NCBI RefSeq assembly: GCF_002261355.1
Contig: NZ_NEVU01000003.1
Location: forward strand, 1,736,001-1,800,000
Reading direction: 5' to 3'
From: Bordetella genomosp. 12
GTDB taxonomy: Bacteria; Pseudomonadota; Gammaproteobacteria; Burkholderiales; Burkholderiaceae_B
DNA length: 64,000 nt
In this document: positions 9,055 through 17,540 of the stretch, one piece after another
How the letters are laid out: each line of letters begins with the position of its first letter
Position numbering within the stretch: the stretch's first letter is position 1
Made by a program: the position numbers and the translations under genes
Notes under the pieces: generated by a model
What the model was told of the DNA's origin: nothing
The model's database searches: none
The model's input: the letters and a program-made list of their open reading frames with translations, nothing else

Positions 9055-9885
9055 ATGACTGTCGCTTCTTCCCCTCCGCCGACCAAAGTGCTGCTCGATG
9101 TCAATGGCATCGAAGTCATCTACAACCACGTCATCCTGGTGCTCAAGGGCGTATCGCTGCGCGTGCCGGAAGGCAAGATCGTGGCCTTGCTGGGCGCCAA
9201 TGGCGCCGGCAAGACCACCACCTTGCGTGCCGTCTCCAACCTGCTCAAGGGCGAGCGCGGCGATGTCACCAAAGGCTATATCCAGTACCGCGACGAACGC
9301 ATCGAACGGCTGTCCCCCGCCGAGCTGGTCAAACGCGGCGTGGTGCAGGTCATGGAGGGCCGCCACTGCTTCGCCCATCTGACCATCGAAGAAAACCTGC
9401 TGACTGGCGCCTACACGCGCGATCTGTCCCGCGCGGATGTCAACGCGGCCCTCGAACGCGTTTATCAGTACTTCCCGCGGCTCAAACAACGGCGCGGCAG
9501 CCAGGCGGGCTACACCTCCGGCGGCGAGCAGCAGATGACCGCCATCGGACGCGCGCTGATGGCCAGCCCCAACATGATCCTGCTGGACGAACCCTCCATG
9601 GGGCTGGCGCCGCAGATCGTCGAGGAAATCTTCGAGATCGTGCGCGACCTGAACCAGCGCGAAGCCGTGAGCTTTCTGCTGGCCGAACAGAACACCAATA
9701 TCGCGCTGCGCTATGCCGATTACGGCTACATCCTGGAGAACGGCCGCGTCATGATGGACGGCGCGGCCAGCGACCTGGCACAGAACGAAGACGTCAAAGA
9801 GTTCTACCTCGGCATCTCCAGCGGAGAGCGCAAGAGTTTCCGCGACCAGAAGTTTTATCGCCGCCGCAAGCGTTGGCTGGCCTGA
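9055..9885 (+). CDS. livF: Branched-chain-type ABC transporter ATPase LivF
   Basis: A 276-residue ATPase, the second nucleotide-binding subunit of this transporter. Walker A GANGAGKTT, signature TSGGEQQMT and Walker B ILLDEPSMGLAP are present. The frame is open further upstream into livK, but the ATG at 9055 begins a normal LivF N-terminus (LLDVNGIEVIYNHVILVLKG) and is preceded by GCAGGAAC. The C-terminal tail after EFYLGISSGERKSF is basic and longer than usual. Confidence 0.92.
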   Translation: MTVASSPPPTKVLLDVNGIEVIYNHVILVLKGVSLRVPEGKIVALLGANGAGKTTTLRAVSNLLKGERGDVTKGYIQYRDERIERLSPAELVKRGVVQVMEGRHCFAHLTIEENLLTGAYTRDLSRADVNAALERVYQYFPRLKQRRGSQAGYTSGGEQQMTAIGRALMASPNMILLDEPSMGLAPQIVEEIFEIVRDLNQREAVSFLLAEQNTNIALRYADYGYILENGRVMMDGAASDLAQNEDVKEFYLGISSGERKSFRDQKFYRRRKRWLA

Positions 9886-9915
9886 TCCGATTCCCTACAG
9901 CAAGGGTGCCAACCC

Positions 9916-11181
9916 ATGTCCCAGTTTTTCGATACCCTGGAAACCCGCGAGCCTGCCGCGCGCGAACGTGCCCTGATGCAAGCCCTGCCAGGTGCGATCG
10001 CCCACGCGCAGGCGCGCGCGCCTGCCATCGCGGCGCAGTTGCAAGGGGTGGACGCCGCGCGCATCAACAGCCGTCAGGCCCTGGCCGAGCTGCCCGTGCT
10101 GCGCAAGCACGAACTGCTGGAACTGCAGCAGCAACGCCGCGCCAGCGCCGGCCCCGACAACGCGCAGAAAAGCCTGGGCGGCTTCGCCGCCGTGGGCTGG
10201 GGCCAGGCAGTGCGCGTGTTTGCCTCGCCCGGCCCCATTTATGAGCCGGAAACCGCAAGGCCGGATTATTGGCGTTTTGCCCGCGCCCTCTACGCCGCGG
10301 GCTTTCGCGCCGGCGAACTGGCCTACAACTGCTTCTCCTATCACTTCACGCCCGCCGGCTCCATGATGGAGACGGCCGCGCATGCCGTGGGCTGCACGGT
10401 GTTTCCCGGCGGCACCGGGCAGACCGAGCAGCAGGTTCACGCCATCCGCGATCTGGCGCCTTCGGGTTACACCGGCACGCCCAGCTTCCTGAAGATCATC
10501 CTGGAGAAAGCCGACGAACTGGGCCTGCCGCTGACCTCGCTCAAGCGCGCCCTGGTCTCGGGTGAAGCCTTTCCGCCCTCCCTACGCGAGTGGCTGGCCG
10601 CGCGCGGCATTGCCGGCTATCAGGCCTATGGCAGCGCGGATCTGGGCATGATCGCCTTCGAAACGAGCGCACGTGAAGGCCTGGTCCTGGGCGAAGACCT
10701 GATTCTGGAAATCGTGCGTCCCGGCACGGGCGAGCCGGTGCCCGAGGGTGAGGTCGGCGAAGTGGTCATCACCACCCTGAATCCCGACTATCCGCTGGTG
10801 CGCTTCGGCACGGGCGACCTCTCGGCAATACTGCCCGGCGCCTCACCGTGCGGCCGCAGCAATACCCGCATCCGGGGTTGGTTGGGACGCGCCGATCAGA
10901 CGACCAAGGTGCGCGGCATGTTCGTCCACCCCTCCCAAGTCGCCGAGGTCTTGCGCCGCCACCCTGAACTGGGGCGCGCCCGGCTGGTGATCTCCGGCAC
11001 GACGGGCGCCGAGCAGATGGTGCTGCATGTCGAAGCGGCGCACCTTGCCCCCGAGGTGTCGCGGCGCCTGACCGAATCGGTGCGCGACATCACCAAATTG
11101 CGCGCCGACATCGTGCGCGCCGAGCCCGGCGGCCTGCCCAACGACGGCAAAGTGATCGAAGATCTGCGCACCTACGACTGA
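9916..11181 (+). CDS. Phenylacetate-CoA ligase-like AMP-binding protein
   Basis: A 421-residue ANL enzyme of the PaaK family, which forms aryl- or acyl-CoA from ATP, CoA and a carboxylate. It has SGYTGTPSFLKII, the A5-like AYGSADLG and the hinge FGTGDLS, with the short PaaK-type C-terminal domain after GRADQTTKVRGMFVHPSQV. It follows livF by 30 bases, so the operon carries a CoA ligase at each end. The substrate is unknown; an aromatic acid is plausible from family membership. Confidence 0.87.
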   Translation: MSQFFDTLETREPAARERALMQALPGAIAHAQARAPAIAAQLQGVDAARINSRQALAELPVLRKHELLELQQQRRASAGPDNAQKSLGGFAAVGWGQAVRVFASPGPIYEPETARPDYWRFARALYAAGFRAGELAYNCFSYHFTPAGSMMETAAHAVGCTVFPGGTGQTEQQVHAIRDLAPSGYTGTPSFLKIILEKADELGLPLTSLKRALVSGEAFPPSLREWLAARGIAGYQAYGSADLGMIAFETSAREGLVLGEDLILEIVRPGTGEPVPEGEVGEVVITTLNPDYPLVRFGTGDLSAILPGASPCGRSNTRIRGWLGRADQTTKVRGMFVHPSQVAEVLRRHPELGRARLVISGTTGAEQMVLHVEAAHLAPEVSRRLTESVRDITKLRADIVRAEPGGLPNDGKVIEDLRTYD

Positions 11182-11188
11182 GACGGAC

Positions 11189-11216
11189 GTGCGCGCGCCC
11201 GGCCGGGCGTGCGCAC
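11189..11216. terminator. Palindromic hairpin after the PaaK-like gene
   Basis: A 14-bp near-perfect inverted repeat from GTGCGCGCGCCCGG to CCGGGCGTGCGCAC, with one G-U pair and no spacer, lies between converging genes. It has no T-run and may act as a bidirectional transcript end. Confidence 0.5.
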
Positions 11217-11227
11217 CGCAACTGCCC

Positions 11228-11659
11228 TCAGCGATGCCGGTCGGAAGTCGGCTTCTGCCAGAACGAGAACGCCCCCATGCCGACCAGCATCGCCAGCGCG
11301 AACGTCAGGGCATCTTCGTAACCCTGGGCGGCGTTCAGAACCGCCGAGACCGGGCTCATGCCCGCCAGCCCCCAGCCCAATCCGAAGATCAGGGCGCCAG
11401 CCAGCAAACGCTTGTCGATCTTCCAGGCGGTCGGCCATTGCAGCGGCGCGCCGGCCGTCAGCGTCCTGCCGCGACGTTTGAGCCGGGCATAAAGCGGCGC
11501 CGTGACGGCAATCGCCGCGGCGAACACCAGGAGGAGGGAGGGATCCCACTGCCCGCCGATATCCAGAAACGCCAGTACCTTGGCCGGATTGGTCAGCCCG
11601 GACAAGACCAGACCCAAGCCCATCAGCAGGCCGCACACGCACGCAAAGACCAAGTGCAT
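11228..11659 (-). CDS. YeeE/YedE-like (DUF6691) membrane protein, sulfur-related
   Basis: A 143-residue membrane protein with about four hydrophobic helices. MHLVFACVCGLLMGLGLVLS and GALIFGLGWGLAGMSPVSAV carry the glycine-rich YeeE/YedE repeat. The ATG at 11659 is chosen because it begins this conserved segment. It is one base downstream of the partner half at 11661, and such two-gene sets correspond to one split YeeE-type channel (PmpA/PmpB in bigR operons). The role is probably transport of a sulfur species such as thiosulfate, sulfite or sulfide; the direction is not known. Confidence 0.85.
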   Translation of the reverse strand: MHLVFACVCGLLMGLGLVLSGLTNPAKVLAFLDIGGQWDPSLLLVFAAAIAVTAPLYARLKRRGRTLTAGAPLQWPTAWKIDKRLLAGALIFGLGWGLAGMSPVSAVLNAAQGYEDALTFALAMLVGMGAFSFWQKPTSDRHR

Positions 11660-11660
11660 A

Positions 11661-12092
11661 TCAGTTCCCCGCCAGGTAGCGCACGATCGCAACCACCGCC
11701 ATGGCGGTCAGCATGAAGACCAGCACCGCGGCGACCGAGCGCGGTGCGCCGCGCGCCAGCCCGCACACGCCATGCCCGGTGGTGCAGCCCGATCCCAGCC
11801 GCGTGCCGAAACCGACCAGCAGCCCGGCGAGAATCAGCCAGGGTGTGCTGGAGATAAAACGCGGCGCGGCCTGCTCGGCAAACAGGCCGTAGATCCAGGG
11901 CGCCAGCACCAGGCCGCCGAGGAATGCTACCCGCCAGGCCGAACCCGCTGCCGGCGGCACCAGCGCGCCCAGGATGCCGCTGACGCCCGCGATGCGGCCC
12001 AGGGTGGCCATCAGCAACGCGGCGCCCACGCCGATCAACACACCGCCGGCCAGGGCGCTGCCGGGCGTGAAGGATTGCCATGCAATGCTCAT
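11661..12092 (-). CDS. YeeE/YedE family membrane protein, sulfur-related
   Basis: A 143-residue inner-membrane protein with about four helices and the family motif [15 protein letters not shown] near residues 103-117, whose cysteines line the pore in characterised YeeE proteins. It overlaps the upstream regulator by 4 bases (ATGA), showing translational coupling, and is one base before the second half-channel gene. The set regulator, YeeE half and second half is the standard bigR/pmpAB arrangement. Confidence 0.88.
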   Translation of the reverse strand: MSIAWQSFTPGSALAGGVLIGVGAALLMATLGRIAGVSGILGALVPPAAGSAWRVAFLGGLVLAPWIYGLFAEQAAPRFISSTPWLILAGLLVGFGTRLGSGCTTGHGVCGLARGAPRSVAAVLVFMLTAMAVVAIVRYLAGN

Positions 12093-12424
12093 TGCGTTCG
12101 CTCCTGGGCCTGGCCGCAATACAGGCCGGAAAGGGTGTGCATGACCTGCCGGCCTTCGGCGCTGGCCATGCTGTAGTAAATATATTTGCCCGCGCGCCGG
12201 GTGGCTACCAGCCCTTCGTCGCGCAGCACCGCCAATTGCTGCGACAGGGTCGGCTGCCGTATGCCGGTGCGCGCTTCGAGCTGGCCCACGTTCAGCTCGC
12301 CTTCGACCAGTTGGCACAGCAGCAGCAGGCGATCGGTATTGGCCAGCGCTTTCAACAGCGCGCAGCAATGGTCGGCCGAGGCCCGCAAGGCCGGCAGATC
12401 CATATCGATGACAGTAGCGGGCAT
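12089..12424 (-). CDS. bigR: ArsR-family persulfide-responsive repressor (BigR/SqrR type)
   Basis: A 111-residue ArsR-type winged-helix repressor; the recognition helix region is RQPTLSQQLAVLRDEGLVA near residues 56-74. Cysteines at positions 37 (LLLLCQLV) and 103 (GLYCGQ) are 66 residues apart, the same spacing as the two sensing cysteines of BigR/SqrR, which form an intramolecular polysulfide link and release DNA. Two more cysteines (20, 21) lie in the first helix. It is coupled to the YeeE genes and diverges from the blh hydrolase; an AT-rich inverted repeat sits between. Confidence 0.88.
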   Translation of the reverse strand: MPATVIDMDLPALRASADHCCALLKALANTDRLLLLCQLVEGELNVGQLEARTGIRQPTLSQQLAVLRDEGLVATRRAGKYIYYSMASAEGRQVMHTLSGLYCGQAQERTQ

Positions 12425-12447
12425 GGCAGGGGCGTGCGGTCCATTGA

Positions 12448-12463
12448 TCTATGTTTTTATAGA
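12448..12463. promoter_or_regulatory. Candidate BigR operator (inverted repeat)
   Basis: TCTAT-N6-ATAGA forms a perfect inverted repeat in an unusually AT-rich stretch (about 12440-12485), between the regulator start at 12424 and the blh start at 12503. ArsR repressors bind AT-rich palindromes in such divergent regions; identity as the operator is inferred from position. Confidence 0.55.
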
Positions 12464-12502
12464 ATATCATTGAGTAGATTATCTGTTTTGCCGGGAGCCG
12501 CC

Positions 12503-13345
12503 ATGCAACTCCAAGCTTTTTACGACCCCACGACCGGCACCATCAGCTACGTCGTGCATGACGGGCATGCATGCGCCGTGATCGATCCGGTGCTGGACTA
12601 TGACCCGAAGTCCGGGCGCACCAGCACGGCCGGCGCGGATGCCATCGCGGCCTTCGTCCAGGCAGCCGGCCTGCGCTGCCAGTGGATACTGGAGACGCAT
12701 GCGCATGCCGATCACCTGTCGGCGGCGCGCCACCTGCAAGGCCAGCTGGGCGGCAAACTGGCCATCGGCCGGCCGATCCGCGAGGTGCAGCGGGCCTTCA
12801 AGCCCATTTTCAATCTGGCGCTCCAGGCCGATGGCAGCCAGTTCGACCATTTGTTTGCACCCGACGAGGTTTTCACCATCGGCCGCCTGCAGGCCCGCGC
12901 CCTGCATGTGCCAGGCCATACGCCGGCCGACATGGCCTATCAGATCGGCGACGCGGTGTTTGTCGGCGATACGCTCTTCATGCCCGACGTCGGCACGGCG
13001 CGCTGCGATTTCCCCGGCGGCGATGCGGCCCAGCTCTACCGCTCCATCCAGCGGCTGCTGGCCTTGCCACCCGCCACGCGCCTGTTCATGTGCCATGACT
13101 ATCCGCCCGCCGGGCGCGCGCCGGCCTGGCAGACCACCGTGGCCGCGCAACGCGCCGGCAATATCCATGTGCGCGAGGGCATCAGCGAGGCCGAGTTCGT
13201 CGCCATGCGCGAAAAGCGCGATGCCACGCTGGCCATGCCGACCCTGATCCTGCCCGCCATCCAGGTCAACATCCGCGCCAGCGAACTGCCCGAGCCCGAG
13301 GACAACGGCGTGCGCTACCTCAAGATCCCCTTGAACCGGCTCTAG
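12503..13345 (+). CDS. blh: Blh-type MBL-fold hydrolase / persulfide dioxygenase-like
   Basis: A 280-residue metallo-beta-lactamase-fold protein. It has the metal motif THAHADHLSA (about residues 65-74), a second ligand region HVPGHTPADM and FVGDTLFMPDVGTARCDFP, as in persulfide dioxygenases (ETHE1/Blh). These enzymes oxidise glutathione persulfide to sulfite with a mononuclear iron. The ATG at 12503 has GGGAG 6 bases upstream; the frame is open further left into the regulator, which is not coding. The ending with EDNGVRYLKIPLN is typical of Blh. Confidence 0.9.
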   Translation: MQLQAFYDPTTGTISYVVHDGHACAVIDPVLDYDPKSGRTSTAGADAIAAFVQAAGLRCQWILETHAHADHLSAARHLQGQLGGKLAIGRPIREVQRAFKPIFNLALQADGSQFDHLFAPDEVFTIGRLQARALHVPGHTPADMAYQIGDAVFVGDTLFMPDVGTARCDFPGGDAAQLYRSIQRLLALPPATRLFMCHDYPPAGRAPAWQTTVAAQRAGNIHVREGISEAEFVAMREKRDATLAMPTLILPAIQVNIRASELPEPEDNGVRYLKIPLNRL

Positions 13346-13414
13346 GCAGGCCTTGCGCGGGCCGGCAATATCCCGCAACATCGACCGGTCGATAGTCAGA
13401 CCGGAGCCGGAAAC

Positions 13415-14881
13415 ATGTTCATGGAAGCGCAGGCCGACCCCGTCCTCTCCAAAGAGGATTTCAAGGCGCGCGAACGCCAGTTGCGCACGGCTTTGCTCAA
13501 GGCCCAATACGACCGGCTCAACCGCGCCGACCGGACCTTGCTGATCGTCGTGGCCGGCATCGATGGCGCCGGCAAGGGGCAGACCATCAACCTGCTCAAT
13601 GATTGGATGGATCCGCGCCACATCCACACCCTGGCCTTCGGCGAGCCGGATGACATCGAAGCCGAGTTTCCGCCCTATTGGCGCTACTGGAACGCCATGC
13701 CGGCCAAGGGTGAGACGGGCATCGTGTTCGGTTCCTGGTATGTCCGCCTGCTGCGTGAGTGCTATCGCAAAAAATCCAGCCCGGAGCGCATCGAAGCGCT
13801 GGCCGCGCAGATCCGCCGCTTCGAAGGCATGCTCACCACCGAAGGCGTGCAGATCGTCAAACTCTGGTATCACCTGTCGGCCAAGGCGCAGACCGAGCGC
13901 CTCAAGCGCCTGAAAGCCAGTCCGGAAACCTCCTGGCAGGTCTCGCCCGATGATTACCGGGTGGCCAAAAAGTACGACCGTCTGTGCGACGCCGCGCACA
14001 TCGCGCTGGCGCATACCGACGCCGATCATGCCCCCTGGGTGGTCATCCCCAGCGCCGATGATCATCTGCGCGTGGTTCGCACCGCCGAGACGGTGCTGGC
14101 CACCATGAAACGACGCGCCATCCCGCTGGTCGCGCATGCCGGTCTGGACCGCCCCCGCCTGGGCCCGGTGGCCGACCGCCTGGGCGACCTCGACTACGCG
14201 GCGCGCGAAGACAAACATGACTACGACAGCGAGCTGGGCCTGCTGCAAGGCCGCCTGGCGCGCGCCGTGCGCAGCGAGAAATTCCGCGAGCGTTCGCTCA
14301 TCCTGGCCTTCGAAGGACAGGACGCGGCCGGCAAGGGCGGCGCCATCCAACGCGTGGTGCAGGCGCTCGACGCCCGGCAATATGACATCACGCCCATCGC
14401 CGCGCCGCTGGCCCACGAACTGGCCCGGCCTTATCTGTGGCGCTTCTGGCGTCACGTCCCGCGCCAGAACCGCATCGCCATCTTCGATCGCAGCTGGTAT
14501 GGCCGGGTGTTGGTCGAGCGGGTCGAAAAACTGACGCCGCCGGGCCTGTGGCGCCGCGCCTATGCGGAGATCAACGATTTCGAGCGCCAGCTCACCGACA
14601 ATGGCGCCATCGTGATCAAGTTCTGGATGGCCATCACCGAAGACGTGCAGCTCGAGCGGTTCCAGGAACGCGAGAAAACACCCTTCAAACGCTACAAAAT
14701 CACCCCTGACGATTGGCGCAACCGCAAGAAATGGCAGGAATATGCCCAGGCCGCCAACGAAATGCTGGCGCGCACCGACCTGCCGCATGCGCCCTGGTAT
14801 CCGATACCCGCCAACGACAAACGCTATGCGCGCCTGCAGGTGCTGCGCCATATCGTCGAAACCCTCGAACAGCACGTCTAG
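13415..14881 (+). CDS. pap: Polyphosphate:AMP phosphotransferase (two PPK2 domains)
   Basis: A 488-residue protein made of two PPK2 modules. The first has GIDGAGKGQTINLLNDWMD near residues 49-67 and the second FEGQDAAGKGGAIQRVVQAL near 299-318, each with a Walker A loop; DRSWYGRVLVERVE marks the second lid region. The two-domain length matches class II PPK2, which phosphorylates AMP to ADP with polyphosphate. In that class the C-terminal domain is the active one. It stands alone between blh and an acetyltransferase. Confidence 0.9.
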   Translation: MFMEAQADPVLSKEDFKARERQLRTALLKAQYDRLNRADRTLLIVVAGIDGAGKGQTINLLNDWMDPRHIHTLAFGEPDDIEAEFPPYWRYWNAMPAKGETGIVFGSWYVRLLRECYRKKSSPERIEALAAQIRRFEGMLTTEGVQIVKLWYHLSAKAQTERLKRLKASPETSWQVSPDDYRVAKKYDRLCDAAHIALAHTDADHAPWVVIPSADDHLRVVRTAETVLATMKRRAIPLVAHAGLDRPRLGPVADRLGDLDYAAREDKHDYDSELGLLQGRLARAVRSEKFRERSLILAFEGQDAAGKGGAIQRVVQALDARQYDITPIAAPLAHELARPYLWRFWRHVPRQNRIAIFDRSWYGRVLVERVEKLTPPGLWRRAYAEINDFERQLTDNGAIVIKFWMAITEDVQLERFQEREKTPFKRYKITPDDWRNRKKWQEYAQAANEMLARTDLPHAPWYPIPANDKRYARLQVLRHIVETLEQHV

Positions 14882-14915
14882 CCCCAACCCCCCGGCCCCA
14901 AAGGAAAAGACACCC

Positions 14916-15365
14916 ATGAGCACGCTAGATATCCGTCCCGTCTCCCAGGCCGACTTCGACGTCTGGCTGCCGCTATGGAAGGGCTACCAGGCCTTCTACA
15001 ACGTCAGCATCGAAGAGGCGGTGACCCGCCTGACCTGGGAACGCTTGCTGGACCCGGCCCAGCCCATGCACGCCGCGCTCGCCTACGACCAGGGCCGCGC
15101 CATCGGCGTGGTGCATTGGATCTACCATCGCTCCACCTGGACGGCGGGCGACTACGTCTATCTGCAGGACCTCTTCGTGGCGCAGGACGTCCGTGGCAAA
15201 GGCGCCGGCCGCGCGCTGATCGAACATGTGTACCGCGACGCCGAGGCCAACAACGCGGCGCGCGTGTACTGGCTCACGCACGAAACCAATCACACCGCCA
15301 TCCAGCTCTATGACCGCATCGCGGACCGCCCGGGCTTCATTCAGTATCGCAAGGTGATGGCTTGA
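14916..15365 (+). CDS. GNAT-family N-acetyltransferase
   Basis: A 149-residue GNAT protein. The acetyl-CoA-binding motif A is DLFVAQDVRGKGAGRALIEH near residues 86-105, followed by VYWLTHETNHTAIQLYDRIA, as in the spermidine/aminoacid acetyltransferase branch. The ATG at 14916 has AAAGGAAAAG upstream. The acceptor is not known. Its stop overlaps the TTG start of the HIT gene. Confidence 0.87.
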   Translation: MSTLDIRPVSQADFDVWLPLWKGYQAFYNVSIEEAVTRLTWERLLDPAQPMHAALAYDQGRAIGVVHWIYHRSTWTAGDYVYLQDLFVAQDVRGKGAGRALIEHVYRDAEANNAARVYWLTHETNHTAIQLYDRIADRPGFIQYRKVMA

Positions 15366-15826
15366 GCACGCGCGACCCGCATTGCCCGCTGTGCCAGACC
15401 ACGGGCGGCGAGCTGCTCTGGCAAGGCCCGCACCTGCGCATCATCGATGCGCAGGAGTCAGACTACCCGGGCTTTACCCGTGTCATCTGGAATGCGCACC
15501 TGCCTGAGATGACCAGTCTTTCCTTGCATGGCCGCGATCTGATCATGCGCGCGGTCTATGCCATAGAACAGGCGCAACGAGACACCCTCGCGCCGGACAA
15601 GATCAACCTTGCGGCACTGGGCAACATGGTGCCCCATCTGCATTGGCACGTGATCCCGCGCTGGCGCGAAGATCGCCATTTCCCCAATGCGGTCTGGGCG
15701 GCGCCGCGCTTTGCCGCCGGCCAGGAGCCGGAGGCTTTCCTGGCCCGCCAGCAAGCGATCCAGGCGCGGGTGCAGCGTTACCGGGACCGCGTGACCGAGG
15801 TCATGAACGCGCTGCTCTGGCACTGA
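15362..15826 (+). CDS. HIT-family nucleotide-binding protein
   Basis: A 154-residue histidine-triad protein with the motif HLHWHVIPRW near residues 93-102, matching HxHxHxx. Such proteins hydrolyse or transfer nucleotidyl groups. The N-terminus DPHCPLCQTTGGELLW has a CxxC pair common in bacterial HIT proteins. No ATG or GTG is available before the domain; the TTG at 15362 overlaps the acetyltransferase stop, indicating coupled translation. Confidence 0.88.
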   Translation: MSTRDPHCPLCQTTGGELLWQGPHLRIIDAQESDYPGFTRVIWNAHLPEMTSLSLHGRDLIMRAVYAIEQAQRDTLAPDKINLAALGNMVPHLHWHVIPRWREDRHFPNAVWAAPRFAAGQEPEAFLARQQAIQARVQRYRDRVTEVMNALLWH

Positions 15827-15897
15827 CGGCGCCGCGCACAGGTAAACCCATCCCATTTGGCGCGGCCTCTCATTCCGTCTGACTTGTTCAGCTAAAA

Positions 15898-15948
15898 TTC
15901 AGCTCATGATCCGCTGACCCGAAGGTGGCCCTGGCAGGCCGCCTTTTT
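15898..15948 (+). ncRNA. Leader RNA with terminator before nhaA (candidate Li+/nhaA-I riboswitch)
   Basis: A stem GGTGGCC / GGCCGCC (15924-15943) with a 6-base loop and five T residues ends 18 bases before the nhaA GTG. Just upstream, AGCT-N7-AGCT and the segment CATGATCCGCTGACCCGAAG could form a competing structure. A terminator this close to the start codon is an attenuator layout. The nhaA-I (lithium) riboswitch family has this position, but I cannot confirm its consensus by eye. Confidence 0.5.
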
Positions 15949-15965
15949 CATTTGACTCCGCCGCC

Positions 15966-17162
15966 GTGCCTCAGTCCCACCCGCGTTCCCCCTCCTTTCT
16001 GCAGGCGTTTCTTGCTTCCGAAGCCCTGGGCGGCTACATCCTGATGCTGGCCGCCCTGCTGGCGCTCGGGCTGGCCAACTCGGCCTGGGCCGGCAACTAC
16101 TTCGACTGGCTGGGCATCAAGCTGGGCTTTCATATCGGCCCGGTCATGTTGCGCGAAACCGTGCAGCATTGGATCAACGACGGCCTGATGGCGGTTTTCT
16201 TCTTGCTGGTCGGGCTGGAGATCAAACGCGAAATCCTCGACGGCCAATTGCGCGGCGCGGCGCGCGTGGTGCTGCCGGGCGTGGCGGCGGCAGGCGGCAT
16301 GCTGGTCCCGGCCCTGATCTATCTGGCCATCAATGCCGGCAATCCGGCGGGGCTGCGAGGCTGGGCGATCCCCGCGGCCACCGACATCGCCTTCGCACTG
16401 GGCATCCTGGCGTTGTTGGGCAGCCGGGTGCCCACCTCGCTGAAGATTTTTCTCACCGCGCTGGCCATTCTGGATGACCTGGGCGCCATCCTCATCATCG
16501 CCTTCTTCTATACCGCCGATCTCAACCACTTTGCGCTGGCGATGGCCGGCGCGCTGCTGCTGTGCCTGATCATTCTCAACCGCCTGGGCGTATTGAGCGT
16601 ACTGCCCTATCTCGCCCTGGGTGTGCTGCTGTGGTTTTTCGTGCTGAAATCGGGCGTGCATGCCACGCTGGCCGGCGTGGCCCTGGCGCTGACCATCCCC
16701 TTGCGCCGCCACGGCGCGGCGTCCCCGCTGCACCGGCTCGAGCATGCCCTGCATCGGCCGGTCGCCCTGCTCGTGCTTCCCCTCTTCGGCTTTGCCAACG
16801 CCGGGGTGTCGTTTCAGGGGTTGGGACTGGACGCCCTGACCGCCCCCGTCCCGCTGGGGATCGCCGCCGGCCTGTTTCTGGGCAAGCAGCTGGGCGTATT
16901 CGGCTTTGCCTGGCTGGCCATCCGCCTGGGCATCGCCAGCCTGCCGCGCCAGGCCAGCTATCTGCAGCTCTACGGCGTGGCCTTGCTATGCGGCATCGGC
17001 TTTACCATGAGTCTGTTCATCGGCGCGCTGGCCTTCGACAGCCAGGCCGCCAGAGATGCCACCAAGATCGGGGTGCTGGCGGGCACCGTGTGCTCGGCCC
17101 TGGCCGGCTATCTGCTGCTCAGATCAAGCCGCCGCGCCGTGCGCATCCAGGCCGGCCATTAG
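15966..17162 (+). CDS. nhaA: Na+/H+ antiporter NhaA
   Basis: A 398-residue inner-membrane antiporter with about 12 helices, exchanging two protons in for one Na+ or Li+ out. The ion-binding aspartate pair is in [15 protein letters not shown] near residues 167-181, and the discontinuous helix IV region has [13 protein letters not shown]. Length matches the family. The GTG start gives the normal cytoplasmic N-terminus ending before [20 protein letters not shown]. Its 3' end overlaps the converging gene at 17124 by 39 bases. A leader terminator suggests ion-responsive control. Confidence 0.95.
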   Translation: MPQSHPRSPSFLQAFLASEALGGYILMLAALLALGLANSAWAGNYFDWLGIKLGFHIGPVMLRETVQHWINDGLMAVFFLLVGLEIKREILDGQLRGAARVVLPGVAAAGGMLVPALIYLAINAGNPAGLRGWAIPAATDIAFALGILALLGSRVPTSLKIFLTALAILDDLGAILIIAFFYTADLNHFALAMAGALLLCLIILNRLGVLSVLPYLALGVLLWFFVLKSGVHATLAGVALALTIPLRRHGAASPLHRLEHALHRPVALLVLPLFGFANAGVSFQGLGLDALTAPVPLGIAAGLFLGKQLGVFGFAWLAIRLGIASLPRQASYLQLYGVALLCGIGFTMSLFIGALAFDSQAARDATKIGVLAGTVCSALAGYLLLRSSRRAVRIQAGH

Positions 17163-17540
17163 GCGGTGCGCCGCCTGGCGCGCCTCGACCATGCTGCCCA
17201 CCACCACGAACGGGAAGTCAAAGGCGCGCGTCATTTTCTCGGCTTGCTTGCTGGCGCGCTCATAACCCGAGATATCCGGCTTGACGGCCACATAACCACG
17301 GCTGGCCTGCCGGATGCGGTGCATGTTTTCGGTTTGCCACTGCACCATCTGTTTGCGATCCTCATGCGCGATCGGCGCGCCCAGATCCTGGGTCACCAGC
17401 ACGAAAGGCTCGGGGCTGGCCATCAATTGCTCCATCTCCGCAATCCAGGCTTGGGCATACCCTTGCGGCGCGCCGAGATGACGGGTCAGCACCAGCGGAA
17501 ACTGCGACAGATCGTGGTATTGAAAAAGCGCGGGATTCAT
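17124..17540 (-). CDS. Conserved protein of unknown function (138 aa)
   Basis: I do not recognise the family. The protein is soluble, without signal peptide or membrane helix, rich in aromatic and methionine residues, with [39 protein letters not shown] and [19 protein letters not shown] as the most ordered parts. It starts inside the Fur-like gene by a 4-base ATGA overlap, so it is co-translated with that regulator. Its 3' end runs 39 bases antisense into nhaA. A link to metal or oxidative stress is only suggested by the regulator. Confidence 0.75.
   Translation of the reverse strand: MNPALFQYHDLSQFPLVLTRHLGAPQGYAQAWIAEMEQLMASPEPFVLVTQDLGAPIAHEDRKQMVQWQTENMHRIRQASRGYVAVKPDISGYERASKQAEKMTRAFDFPFVVVGSMVEARQAAHRLMAGLDAHGAAA

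Noticed and set aside
12479-14923. Very long open frame (814 codons) on the minus strand
   Set aside because: It lies opposite blh and pap, both well supported by family motifs. Long antisense frames are expected in GC-rich DNA, and the translation is low in recognisable motifs.
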